45,982 nt of DNA from a virus. Positions 25,804 through 34,665 of the stretch are shown here, piece after piece (within the stretch, counting starts at the first letter, position 1; each line of letters opens with the position of its first letter). The stretch lies in the IMG/VR virus record IMGVR_UViG_3300047476_000780, positions 1 through 45,982 of that record; one strand, written 5' to 3'. Position numbers and translations under genes: made by a program. The notes under the pieces were generated by a model that saw only the letters and a list, made by a program, of their open reading frames with translations, made no database searches and was not told the DNA's origin.

Positions 25804-28800
25804 TAGTTGCTCCGTATGGTGAACTTGTTATATTTTGTTGTACTGTTGTTGTCGACACTGTTTCTGTTCCGCTAACTGATTTAATTGCGCTTGAGGTAAT
25901 GCCGCTGATAATTTCAATGTCATCTACTGTTGCGCCGTTGATGAATAACTGGTCGCTAGCTGATTTAATTTCAAATAAACTACCAAAATTTAAACCTACT
26001 TGCTTTGGCACAATAACAAAGTTAGTTATGTCTGGAGCTAATTGGTTCATTACATAAGTGGACAATTCTGTAAAGTAGAATGTATCACCGAAGTCCCAAT
26101 TTTCTAAAGCAAAAAATTGGTTGATCGCTGTTAACGCTCTTGCTTTAATATCGTTGTCAGAAAGCACTTGTCCTGGATTTTTAATGATCTTAAAAGTTGC
26201 CTGAACATCGGTATCAGCAGACGGACCAAACAGTACTTTATAATTCACAGGATGGTACACAATCTCATCAGATACTGACTTAATTAAGTTTAGGCTTGGT
26301 GCAATAGTGTTGTGTAATTCATCAGTGCTAGGAGCTAACGGTTTTGTAATGTTAGCTCCAGATAGCCATTGTCTAAATTTAGTATCATATCCTTTTGTTA
26401 ACACAAACACATCGATGATGTTACTAACACCTGGATCAATACGAGATTCATAGTCTGCACTATGCGTATATTGGAATTTTAGATCATCGCGACCTAAGTA
26501 GACTTTATAATCTAAAGTAGGAACAAAAGGTGTTGCTAGCAACTTGTTAAGTTTAACTACTAGCTGTGTGTCAATAAAATAAAAATATTGCCCGTCAGTC
26601 CACTGTGTTAGAGGATAAGCCGAATCTTGTGTATCAAGAATTTTTACAAGATCATCTTTGTTACTTACATAACGATAGTCTTCTTGTCCTGCTGAAATTG
26701 CATATTTTTCTTGAATAATGTAGCTAGATGCGTCTGAAAGAATTGGGTCAACAATATTAACAAATAGTTCAGGATCGTCAACTACTCCGTTGTCGTCAGA
26801 GTCTGCAAAAGTTATAACTAACTTCTTTGTATCTACATAACCGTCAAGACCAGTAAACTCAGATACGATATCCCATTGCATATCTCTAGTATATGCTTGA
26901 GTATCAAGTCTAGGCAAATGATTGATACTTAACACATTAATTACATCTTTAATAATTGTATTTGTTCTGCTGTCAAAAATTTTGTTGCTACGATCAAAAT
27001 AGAAACGAATTTGTTTATCGCTTTCAAATATGTAGCGTTGTTCTCTAGATGTAATTGTGTAAAACTCGTTATCAGTAGTGAATAATAACAACCAACTTGC
27101 ATCTTGGCGTTGATTGCTCTTGTCACTTTCTTTGCCTAGACTAAATGTTGAGAAGGCATCCAAGTTTGCCTCGACAATAATCTTCCATTGCTTTGCTGTT
27201 CTGTCATATCTCAAACCAAACGGTTTATTGGCAAAGACTAAATCGATCATTGTAGTAATAACGTTGTCGTCTATTACTGTTCTCCACTTAGGAATAATAT
27301 TTGTAATAGTTGCTCCGCCAATACTAGTAATTGGGCTTGGGATTACTCTGTTTAGTGCAACCGCACCTATACCAGTACTTAACTTTCCAGTATTAGCAAG
27401 CCCGGTTCCGTTATCTGCAACTGAAACTACTTCTGCCCAGATGTACTTTGTAGTACCTAGTGCAGATGTTGTTGTAAAATCATTATTATTGTTTGTATCA
27501 AAATAATAACCAGTAGGTGCTTCAAAGCGAAGCAATGAACCCGGAGTTACATACTGTAAATCAGTTTGTGTGTATGATCCTAATGTCTGAGCAGGCGTGT
27601 TTGGTGTTGCGCTGCCGATCCACCCGGTTGAATAATTAGCATCAGTAGTTGCTCTATTCCACACGGCTTCGCCAAAACTTTCAGTAATTGCGATTGCATA
27701 ATTAGAATAATAAAAATTCTTTAAGGTTGTTCTATCTAAAATATCAAACACTGTGTTGTAAATTACAGCTTCAATGTCTGTCTTGTTAGCATAAGAAAAT
27801 CTTGTTTCAACTGTATAATCTTCTCTGAAGAGAACCCCGTCATTTGCAAATAAATTAGTCGAACTATATTTGCCTGTTGGATCAATTAAATCGAAGTAAC
27901 GACTAATGCCGCTGCTGGTTCTGTTTACAGATTTTACCTTTGCTACCTGCTGGCTTACACTTAACGGGCTAATGTTGTAGTCTTCACTAGTGATCATTCT
28001 GTTTTGTGTGTAATAAGTTGCAGGTGCATTTGCCTTAATACTTTCATTTGTTTCTGTAGTCTCCGCCGTAGAAACAGATGTTGCTAGAGTTAAAGAAATT
28101 GTTAACGACTCTGCTTGGCCTTGTGCCGAGGTGTAAGGCACTACAATAGAGACACTACGAATATCTTGAGGATTGACCGTGTATGTTAAGCCGTTACTGA
28201 TTCTGTAATAGACACGGAAAGTACCTAATGGCAGGTTGCCAAATGTTCCGTCACTAAATGCTAAACTGATTGCATCGCTAGCACGAGTTACAACACCATA
28301 AATGTTACGAATGTTTTTACTAAGGCTATTGTAAATTACGTTGTTACCTTCAAAGCTAGATACCTTTGTCCACTCTTCTGACTCTACACCGTTTTGGTCT
28401 AAACGATATAGCCACACATCAGAGTCGTTAATATTTGTAGAGTCAATGTCAACAGACTCGTTCTTGCTAGGTTGGTCAATAGTAAATGTACCTGTGTTTA
28501 GAGTACCTTGTGTAAAGTTTAAAAAGAAGCCAGTGCCTCGACTACTTGCACCGCGGCCGTCATCTCTGTAAACAAACCCTAGCTTGTTTCCAATTTTTGG
28601 AGTTTCTTCATAGATATAATCTTTACCAGCAAATGTTGTACTAGTAATTTCAAAATTCATTGATCGACCAGCCACCGACTTATTAAACCCGTAGACCGGC
28701 ACGTCAGTATTAGAGCCCTGGAAACGGTATTGCTCTGTAGGAATTCCATAGATCGTTGCTTTGTTAATAGGATTACCAAACTGTTGAGTCGTAGACATAG

Positions 28801-29287
28801 CAGCATTAATAATACGTACAAACTGATCATACCAATTGTTGTTACTTGGATCGTTCCAGGTAATAACTTGTCCAGACAAGTTCCTACCGTTGCTATCTAA
28901 TACATTTTGAGTTGTCTGTACTGTGCTGAATTTTAGTAGACCGTATGCAGGAATGTTACGCTTTGCATTGTAGCTAATCATACGTGCTAGACGTAATACG
29001 CTTTCGCGACGCTCGGCTAGCTCTAGGAAGTTTTCACGAGCATTTAAGTCAACACGGAAAGCTATGCTTTGGCCCAAGAACGCAATGAGGTCAATAAGGG
29101 CAAGGTATTCGCTAGACTCAATGTAATCGTTGTAATCTTCAGGGTAATTTTGACGGATATAATCAATCATCGTGCGACGAAGATTTTCAAAGTCGTAACT
29201 TTGGAAATCCGCATTACGGAAACTTTGATATACTCGTTTCCAGTCTTCTGCGACTAATAATCTATTTTGTCTATCTGTTGCACTCAT
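25796..29287 (-). CDS. 6: Baseplate wedge protein gp6 (baseplate J-like)
   Basis: 1163 residues. T4 gp6 (660 residues) forms the inner ring of the baseplate that dimerises wedges. The N-terminus LLVAEDWKRVYQSFRNADF, then YDFENLRRTMIDYIRQNYPE, ALIDLIAFLGQSIAFRVDLN and LELAERRESVLRLARMISYN are the classic gp6 beginning. A J-like core follows (ATYYTQNRMITSEDYNISPL, QVAKVKSVNRTSSG). The C-terminal part (LSDNDIKARALTAINQFF, ENWDFGDTFYFTELSTYVMN, ITNFVIVP) is the usual J/gp6 end. It is about 500 residues longer than T4 gp6, as in aquatic relatives, with an insertion around 550-800. It has a late promoter at 29307-29314 and an 8-base overlap with the giant gene. Confidence 0.92.
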   Translation of the reverse strand: MSATDRQNRLLVAEDWKRVYQSFRNADFQSYDFENLRRTMIDYIRQNYPEDYNDYIESSEYLALIDLIAFLGQSIAFRVDLNARENFLELAERRESVLRLARMISYNAKRNIPAYGLLKFSTVQTTQNVLDSNGRNLSGQVITWNDPSNNNWYDQFVRIINAAMSTTQQFGNPINKATIYGIPTEQYRFQGSNTDVPVYGFNKSVAGRSMNFEITSTTFAGKDYIYEETPKIGNKLGFVYRDDGRGASSRGTGFFLNFTQGTLNTGTFTIDQPSKNESVDIDSTNINDSDVWLYRLDQNGVESEEWTKVSSFEGNNVIYNSLSKNIRNIYGVVTRASDAISLAFSDGTFGNLPLGTFRVYYRISNGLTYTVNPQDIRSVSIVVPYTSAQGQAESLTISLTLATSVSTAETTETNESIKANAPATYYTQNRMITSEDYNISPLSVSQQVAKVKSVNRTSSGISRYFDLIDPTGKYSSTNLFANDGVLFREDYTVETRFSYANKTDIEAVIYNTVFDILDRTTLKNFYYSNYAIAITESFGEAVWNRATTDANYSTGWIGSATPNTPAQTLGSYTQTDLQYVTPGSLLRFEAPTGYYFDTNNNNDFTTTSALGTTKYIWAEVVSVADNGTGLANTGKLSTGIGAVALNRVIPSPITSIGGATITNIIPKWRTVIDDNVITTMIDLVFANKPFGLRYDRTAKQWKIIVEANLDAFSTFSLGKESDKSNQRQDASWLLLFTTDNEFYTITSREQRYIFESDKQIRFYFDRSNKIFDSRTNTIIKDVINVLSINHLPRLDTQAYTRDMQWDIVSEFTGLDGYVDTKKLVITFADSDDNGVVDDPELFVNIVDPILSDASSYIIQEKYAISAGQEDYRYVSNKDDLVKILDTQDSAYPLTQWTDGQYFYFIDTQLVVKLNKLLATPFVPTLDYKVYLGRDDLKFQYTHSADYESRIDPGVSNIIDVFVLTKGYDTKFRQWLSGANITKPLAPSTDELHNTIAPSLNLIKSVSDEIVYHPVNYKVLFGPSADTDVQATFKIIKNPGQVLSDNDIKARALTAINQFFALENWDFGDTFYFTELSTYVMNQLAPDITNFVIVPKQVGLNFGSLFEIKSASDQLFINGATVDDIEIISGITSSAIKSVSGTETVSTTTVQQNITSSPYGATNG

Positions 29288-29306
29288 GATTTGTCCCTAA
29301 TAAGTG

Positions 29307-29314
29307 TATTTATT
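29307..29314 (-). promoter_or_regulatory. T4-type late promoter
   Basis: AATAAATA on the minus strand, 19 bases before the gene 6 ATG, in a 47-base gap. Seven of eight match to TATAAATA. It would drive gene 6 and the giant gene independently of the upstream gene 25 operon. Confidence 0.65.
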
Positions 29315-29334
29315 GAAAAAATAATATGGGTAGT

Positions 29335-29772
29335 TTATTGTGCAAGCAGGCCGTTCGTTTGGTCAAACCTTAGTTGCAGGCTCTGGCTAATATTATACGG
29401 CAAGTAGGTTAGCATACACTCTATTTGTATGCCGCTTTCATAACTGGTTACAATGACGTTGTCTGCTTTAACACGTGGATCGTAGTTAATGATCTGGTTT
29501 ACATTTTGTAGTATTAGCTCTTTTAAATCGTCAGTTAACGGTTCAAACAATAAATCCCAAATAATAGTGCCAAACTCAGGTTGCATTAATCTCTCACCTT
29601 GTCTAACATGGAAGTGATTCAACAAGTCTTGCTGGATTAGGTCAAAATCGTATAGTCCAAAGTTTTCAGTGTTAGGACTTACTGTACTAAATCCCTTGTA
29701 CATCTTAGGACTAATACTTTCTGCAAGGTTGACTGCAGGAAGTGTTACTTTATTGTATAAATTTGAACTCAT
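29335..29772 (-). CDS. 25: Baseplate wedge protein gp25
   Basis: 145 residues (T4 gp25 is 132). gp25 belongs to the gp25/W family that nucleates the sheath on the baseplate. Key segment: NFGLYDFDLIQQDLLNHFHV, then RQGERLMQPEFGTIIWDLLF with EPLTDD. The glutamate-proline of the family core is present, and the C-terminal strand IQIECMLTYLPYNISQSLQL fits. ATG overlaps the spike-gene stop (ATGA). Typical family length, no oddities. Confidence 0.9.
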   Translation of the reverse strand: MSSNLYNKVTLPAVNLAESISPKMYKGFSTVSPNTENFGLYDFDLIQQDLLNHFHVRQGERLMQPEFGTIIWDLLFEPLTDDLKELILQNVNQIINYDPRVKADNVIVTSYESGIQIECMLTYLPYNISQSLQLRFDQTNGLLAQ

Positions 29773-31043
29773 TGTTCTTCCTCCTCAGATCCTTTAACTT
29801 TGCTAAAGGTGTCTGTAGTTGTTGTATATTTCAATCCAGTACCGTGTAGGTTTTCATGCCCTGCCCACGGTTCTGCTTGCGGCACTCTTGGAGCAGCAGA
29901 TGCTCCGCTAGTTCCAGAATTTAGATTAATGTTTCCGCCATCGATGTTTGTTCCGCCCGATTTAACATCAAAGTTTCCGCCTGCTACTACATTAACTTTT
30001 CCACCGGCGGTAAGATTAATATTTTTATCTGCGGTAACATTAAAATTGCCCTTAGTATGCATACTAATATCGTCAGCTGCATAAATGTCGATTTTACCAT
30101 TGCTAGTGAGTTCTATCCAAGTTGTTCCCCTAGCGTTACCAATATAAATTAAATCTTCCGAGTTGTGTAATAATATTTGGTGTCCTGTGCGGGTACGAAT
30201 TCTCACACATTCATTGTGAGGAATTGTAGGATCACCGCCAGTCTCGCCTTGTTCTACTGCCGCATATTCAGGCGGGCCATCCTTAGCATGTTTTTTACGA
30301 AGGAACTTGTCATCTCCGTCATCCATTACAAACGTAGTTCCGCCTAGTCTGCTAACAAAAGCATTATTAACACGATGTTCTACTTTACCAACTGGGCCTT
30401 GCTTGGCACCGCTTCGCTTGTCAATTGGCCCAGGTGTCGATATTCCAAACACTGAGCTTGGAGTCTCACGTCTAGCAGAGCTAGTTGTAATGCCTCTAGT
30501 GTCATCCTTCAATAACCCTTGTTTTTCTAAAACATCAGCTAATGGGTGTCTAGGTTTTTTAATCTGTGTTGGGTCCGAAGGTGTTTCGTTAATACGTTTA
30601 TTATATTCCGCAACCGGTACTCGACCTTCGCCTTCAACTACATACTGAGTTGCGGCAACACCTGGAACCATAAAGTTCATGTTCTCGTCTGGTATGCAAC
30701 CGAACCAGTAGCCTCTCTTTGGATCACCGTCGACAAAAATAACCATTACAATAGTTCCAGGATCCGGTGGGACAAACCACATACCATAACTCTTTTGTGT
30801 ATTATTATAGTCGTCAGGATCATCTGCTACATAGTCGATACTAGTTTGTCCCCAAAAAGGGCTCATCATCTTTACCTGGTGCAACTGTCCTTCTGAGCTA
30901 GAATTACCAACAGGTCTTAAAATTTCAACTTCAAGGACTCCCATGTAGGAAGGATCTAAATGCCCGACTACTTTTGCAAGGAAGGGGCCGGGTTTTGGTT
31001 CCGGTTGCCCTGCTGAGCTAAATTCTTCTTGATCTCTTTCCAT
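29769..31043 (-). CDS. 5: Baseplate central spike, gp5-like, without lysozyme domain
   Basis: 424 residues. An OB-fold N-terminal domain at about 18-150 (GPFLAKVVGHLDPSYMGVLE, PDPGTIVMVIFVDGDPKRGY, WFGCIPDENMNFMVPG) is followed by a linker with Pro/Arg-rich stretches, then HNECVRIRTRTGHQILLHNS, and a beta-helix from about 316 to 375 with octad repeats (IDIYAADDISMHTKGNFNVT, ADKNINLTAGGKVNVVAGG). This is the gp5/VgrG needle design. T4 gp5 has a lysozyme domain between OB fold and needle; here the 170 residues between show no lysozyme-like catalytic pattern. ATG overlaps the hub stop by one base (TAATG). Confidence 0.85.
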   Translation of the reverse strand: MERDQEEFSSAGQPEPKPGPFLAKVVGHLDPSYMGVLEVEILRPVGNSSSEGQLHQVKMMSPFWGQTSIDYVADDPDDYNNTQKSYGMWFVPPDPGTIVMVIFVDGDPKRGYWFGCIPDENMNFMVPGVAATQYVVEGEGRVPVAEYNKRINETPSDPTQIKKPRHPLADVLEKQGLLKDDTRGITTSSARRETPSSVFGISTPGPIDKRSGAKQGPVGKVEHRVNNAFVSRLGGTTFVMDDGDDKFLRKKHAKDGPPEYAAVEQGETGGDPTIPHNECVRIRTRTGHQILLHNSEDLIYIGNARGTTWIELTSNGKIDIYAADDISMHTKGNFNVTADKNINLTAGGKVNVVAGGNFDVKSGGTNIDGGNINLNSGTSGASAAPRVPQAEPWAGHENLHGTGLKYTTTTDTFSKVKGSEEEEQ

Positions 31044-33271
31044 TAATCTTCGCCTTTATTCCAAACGTTGTTAGCAGGTTGTTCAGTATTCTTTGTTGAG
31101 AATACCTTAGTGCTTGTGCCTTGTTCTGGGTTTTCTTGTTGAGGCAATCTTGCACCTTGCAGCGTTTGCCTAAACTGTCCATCTCTAAAACTATGTTGAA
31201 TTGTTTGTACTCGATACAGGCCGCTAAACTGTATGACAGGGGCCGACTTAGCTCCAGCAAAGTTATACAACCCAGTTCCTTGGTTAATATCTATTGGTGT
31301 TCTAAAGTTAACATTGATGTAGACTTCGCCGTTCTGATAGTTAACTGTACCGTCTTGATTTAAGTTATCAAACGGTGTACCTTTAGCTGTATAATTTCCC
31401 ATTCCGCTTTGTGCAATATAATACGGATCTCCCCAGATTTCCATGTTCAATAACATCATATCTAGGCCACTAGTAATAGCATCGTGGAAAACTCTTGCGG
31501 CTCTGGTAGCTTCAGTTTCGTTCCCGCCACCACCTTGTTTGTCTGAGGACGTCTTAGTTAAATTATAATTTACTGTAGTTGGTTGAACACCTGCCTTAGG
31601 CACAGGATTAGATCCCGAAACTAGCGGATCGTTCTCTGTATCTTTTTTATCCGTTGCGCCAGTATTTGCCGCTAACTTAACGTCTTGTGATCGCTTGTAG
31701 TTGTCGGCGGCCATTGTGGCACTAAAGCTAGCAGAATATTGAATATCAAATTTTAGAATCTCAGAATTCTTACCAGTATATAGATAGTTATATTCTTTAA
31801 CTGCCTGTTTCTTTAGTTCAGCTACACCAGGTGGTGCTGTGTTTGGCGGCATAGTTCTTGCTGTATGAACTTTGTAAGGTATAACTCTATATACGATTAG
31901 CTTTGGCTTTTGCCCTGTTGACTTTAAGTTTTCGTCTGACGATATGTTATAGACTTGTGTGTCAATTCTCCACCAGCCTACCATACCAGTTTTATCAACT
32001 TTTGCAGGGTCTAATGTTTCTGTTGCATAGTTACTCTTTAACAACACTTGATTGATTGCGTTGATAATATCGGTATCTTGTCTAAACTTCATCCCGCCTT
32101 CGTCGACTTTCTGTGTGTTGTTGCCGCGAACCCATACTTTCTTTTCCGGATCCCATACTTTGTTTTCATCGCCAGGAATTGGTTCGCCTTTGTTGTCTAG
32201 ACCAAATCCCATGCTTGCTTTTCCTAAAGCATTACATTCGCCTTCTGGCTGTACTAGTGTACTATTAACCTTGCTTTTAGCAACACCTAACTTTTGAAAT
32301 AAGCCTCCACCTGCGCCGCCACTGTTCATTGCTGCTGGACTAACTGTTGCGGTTACTTTTGATTCTATGTTATCAAGACTCTGTGCAGGCGAAGAAGACG
32401 ATGCAATCTCATTAGGAAATAATATTAATACTTCATCTGGGACTTCGACAATTTTATCTTTTTTATACTGTTGCAAACGCTGATTAATAACTGCTTGGAG
32501 ACTCTTTGGTCCTGTTTGCAACATTTCTTGCACTGTTGCACCGCGGATAGACATGTCGCTTTTTAAGGCAGAATTTTTTGTACTGTATGCTTGATGAGAC
32601 CAAGGCATAACTTGGCACTGGTACACAGCACCCTTTTCAGTTACCTTCATATCCATGTTAGTAAATCTAAAGGGAATATGTCTAGTGCATCCTGGAATTA
32701 GTTTAGGAATACCGTCTTGTGTATTTCCTCTAAATTCAAGCGTTAATAAGAATGGTGCTTCTCTATAGTTTGGATGTCCTGCTTGGTATGCAGCTGTCTG
32801 TAACGCAATCATAAACATGCCCATGCTGTAAGGTTCGATAATTTCAAAACTTAGCATTGACACGTTTGTGTTGTTGTTTTCTTCAAATCCAACTGCACTA
32901 GTCATGTTTACGTTATTGATGTAAAAATCAAATCTGCCGTATGCTGTTGCAATTCTGTTTGATGGGTCACCATTACCAGATTTGCAAATGATAGGCAAGG
33001 GTTTGCCTGTCATATAAGACTGGTCAGGGTTATTTAGATCATCGTCTGTTAAAACGCTAATTGTAAAATTGTAGTTGTATGTTGGATAAGCAGATAAAGG
33101 ATTTGGCAATGGCAAGCCGGTGAATCCCATTCCTTTTAGAAAATTTCCAACGCCCTGTAAAGCGCCGCTAATTCCGCTTGTAAATGATGAAAGCGCAGAT
33201 GCAGGACCAAACGAATCGATTGTTCGGCTAGCTGTACTTACGGCATTAGTTGCTGCATCAAGAATTCCCAT
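31043..33271 (-). CDS. Baseplate hub protein (gp27-like candidate)
   Basis: 742 residues. Hydrophobic/Ala-Gly N-terminus (MGILDAATNAVSTASRTIDS), then YNFTISVLTDDDLNNPDQSY, RFDFYINNVNMTSAVGFEEN, MLSFEIIEPYSMGMFMIAL and HIPFRFTNMDMKVTEKGAVY. The C-terminal part has VIQFSGLYRVQTIQHSFRDG and FRQTLQGARL, a motif frequent at the end of hub proteins (F-x-G-x-Y-x-V-x-x-x-x-H-x-F-x-x-G-x-F-x-Q-x-L). Immediately upstream of the spike gene, the position fits T4 gp27, which threads gp5, but the protein is nearly twice the size of T4 gp27 and full homology is not evident by eye. One base separates it from gene 53. Confidence 0.65.
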   Translation of the reverse strand: MGILDAATNAVSTASRTIDSFGPASALSSFTSGISGALQGVGNFLKGMGFTGLPLPNPLSAYPTYNYNFTISVLTDDDLNNPDQSYMTGKPLPIICKSGNGDPSNRIATAYGRFDFYINNVNMTSAVGFEENNNTNVSMLSFEIIEPYSMGMFMIALQTAAYQAGHPNYREAPFLLTLEFRGNTQDGIPKLIPGCTRHIPFRFTNMDMKVTEKGAVYQCQVMPWSHQAYSTKNSALKSDMSIRGATVQEMLQTGPKSLQAVINQRLQQYKKDKIVEVPDEVLILFPNEIASSSSPAQSLDNIESKVTATVSPAAMNSGGAGGGLFQKLGVAKSKVNSTLVQPEGECNALGKASMGFGLDNKGEPIPGDENKVWDPEKKVWVRGNNTQKVDEGGMKFRQDTDIINAINQVLLKSNYATETLDPAKVDKTGMVGWWRIDTQVYNISSDENLKSTGQKPKLIVYRVIPYKVHTARTMPPNTAPPGVAELKKQAVKEYNYLYTGKNSEILKFDIQYSASFSATMAADNYKRSQDVKLAANTGATDKKDTENDPLVSGSNPVPKAGVQPTTVNYNLTKTSSDKQGGGGNETEATRAARVFHDAITSGLDMMLLNMEIWGDPYYIAQSGMGNYTAKGTPFDNLNQDGTVNYQNGEVYINVNFRTPIDINQGTGLYNFAGAKSAPVIQFSGLYRVQTIQHSFRDGQFRQTLQGARLPQQENPEQGTSTKVFSTKNTEQPANNVWNKGED

Positions 33272-33272
33272 A

Positions 33273-33575
33273 TTATAATCCTAATACTGTTTTTAAACTG
33301 CTGCTCTTTGGAATGTAAATCTTTTTTCCTGGTACAAAGTCAAGTATAGGATCTTGTAATACATCTAAATTTCTTTGAATGAACACCCACCATAAAGCTG
33401 ATTCACCGTATAAGTCAAACGCCAACAGATCAGGTCTGTTAGTATATTGAGGTTCAATAGTGTAAAGAAAGTCATCAGACTCTGCACTAACAGGCCTAAT
33501 AGTTAATACATCAAGATAATTTTGTTTAACTTGAGTTGTGTACCATGGACTTAATGGTGAATAGTTTGCTGGCAT
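33273..33575 (-). CDS. 53: Baseplate wedge protein gp53 (short form)
   Basis: 100 residues. The segment TNRPDLLAFDLYGESALWWV, FIQRNLDVLQDPILDFVPG and KKIYIP is the gp53 signature (RPDxLA-x-x-x-YG-x-x-x-x-WW, then D-x-x-x-x-x-x-G-x-x-I-x-I-P). T4 gp53 is about 196 residues, so this is a core-only version, which I believe is usual in aquatic relatives. gp53 joins adjacent wedges. Gaps to both neighbours are one base. Confidence 0.82.
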   Translation of the reverse strand: MPANYSPLSPWYTTQVKQNYLDVLTIRPVSAESDDFLYTIEPQYTNRPDLLAFDLYGESALWWVFIQRNLDVLQDPILDFVPGKKIYIPKSSSLKTVLGL

Positions 33576-33576
33576 A

Positions 33577-34584
33577 TTATACGTATCCTGTGCTGCTGTT
33601 CATATATCCGCCTGTGACAAATCTATCTAGGCTGAACTTACGAGCATTGTCTCTGCTGTATGCAGGTATTAATGTTACTTTAATGCTGCTCTTTGTAGGA
33701 ACTCTTGCGGTACCGCCGCTAGTTGCACCGCCGACACCAAAGCTACCGAGTAAACTTGATACTTGGCCTACGCCGCCTGCAATACTACTTACTGTACTGG
33801 TAATACCAGACAGGCTAGGAATGGCTCCGCCTAATGTGTCTGCTAGGCCGCCAATTGAATCTGCAACATCTGCAACTTCACCTGCGGCACTGCCAACGAC
33901 GTCACAGCTAATATAGTCGCAAGCCTTATCTAAGGTCACCGACATTTCTGATACTACTACCGGAACGTTTTTAAACACGTACGGTCCGTATCCGTTCAAC
34001 TTTACAATTGGAGGAGGATTACCTGCTTTTGGATCGTAACCAGTAAACATTTTTGTAACTGATCTTAGATAGTGTACCGCAGCAATCCAATAGAGTGCCT
34101 GTGTTGAATCTTCAACATTAAAATCTGCTTCAATACTAATTTTTCCAGGATCGCTATTTCGGTACGCATTAAAGGAATAATTACTATGCACTGTACTAAC
34201 AGCATCATACTTTGCGCCGCCACTAATAGAAATACTTGGGGTGTAAGGAAATACTAATCCGCCTGCATCTTTAAGCGGCTTTAAGACGGCACTATTTTTA
34301 AAGCTAATCCAATTAGGAATTGTCAAACGCACACGCCAATCATTACCTGCATCATCCCCACCAAACATGGAGACAGCGCCCATAATGTCGCCAACTGCTT
34401 CTCCAGCTGCTGGTAAGTTGATGCTTCGAATGGCACTAACAATTCCGCCTGCACTATTATATCCAGCCGATATAGCAGATGCCATTTTTGATGCTGTTCC
34501 GACAGCTTGCGATGCAGCTCCAAATGTTGCCGCGGTAGCGGTCATCTTTGAAGTTAGGCTCTGTCCAGAGTCGAATAGTCCCAT
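33577..34584 (-). CDS. Baseplate-tail tube cap/initiator (gp48/gp54 type)
   Basis: 335 residues. An Ala/Gly-rich helical N-terminus (about 1-75) is followed by WRVRLTIPNWISF, GLVFPYTPSISISGGAKYDA, VHSNYSFNAYRNSDPGKISI, EADFNVEDSTQALYWIAAVH and YLRSVTKMFTGYDPKAGNPP. PYTPSI with the IEADF segment is typical of the tail-tube/tube-cap fold of T4 gp54/gp48. A Ser/Gly-rich segment (about 235-290) precedes the end. T4 has both gp48 (364 residues) and gp54 (320); which one this equals I cannot say. First gene of the leftward tail operon, with an AAGGA site and late promoter upstream. Confidence 0.75.
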   Translation of the reverse strand: MGLFDSGQSLTSKMTATAATFGAASQAVGTASKMASAISAGYNSAGGIVSAIRSINLPAAGEAVGDIMGAVSMFGGDDAGNDWRVRLTIPNWISFKNSAVLKPLKDAGGLVFPYTPSISISGGAKYDAVSTVHSNYSFNAYRNSDPGKISIEADFNVEDSTQALYWIAAVHYLRSVTKMFTGYDPKAGNPPPIVKLNGYGPYVFKNVPVVVSEMSVTLDKACDYISCDVVGSAAGEVADVADSIGGLADTLGGAIPSLSGITSTVSSIAGGVGQVSSLLGSFGVGGATSGGTARVPTKSSIKVTLIPAYSRDNARKFSLDRFVTGGYMNSSTGYV

Positions 34585-34607
34585 AGTATTTTTCCTTTTT
34601 GGTAATG

Positions 34608-34615
34608 TATTTATT
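34608..34615 (-). promoter_or_regulatory. T4-type late promoter of the tail operon
   Basis: AATAAATA on the minus strand, 23 bases before the ATG at 34584, with AAGGA between. Its first base is the first base of the -35 element of the rightward gene 55 promoter, so the two promoters abut. It would start the gp48/54-53-hub-5-25 transcript. Confidence 0.7.
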
Positions 34616-34643
34616 TGACTTTTTTATGTGCGTAGTTTATAAT
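34615..34643 (+). promoter_or_regulatory. Sigma-70-like promoter for the 55-47-46 operon
   Basis: TTGACT (34615-34620), a 17-base spacer, then TATAAT (34638-34643): five of six and six of six matches to the bacterial housekeeping consensus with ideal spacing. Transcription would start near 34650, leaving a leader containing CCGGAGAG before the ATG at 34666. This rules out the upstream ATG at 34642. An early or middle timing is inferred from use of unmodified host-type elements. Confidence 0.8.
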
Positions 34644-34665
34644 GTATCATCCGGAGAGTAATTTA

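Noticed and set aside
34642-34665. Upstream ATG for gene 55
   Set aside because: It lies within the -10 element of the promoter, so it would not be in the RNA; the next ATG has a good ribosome-binding site.
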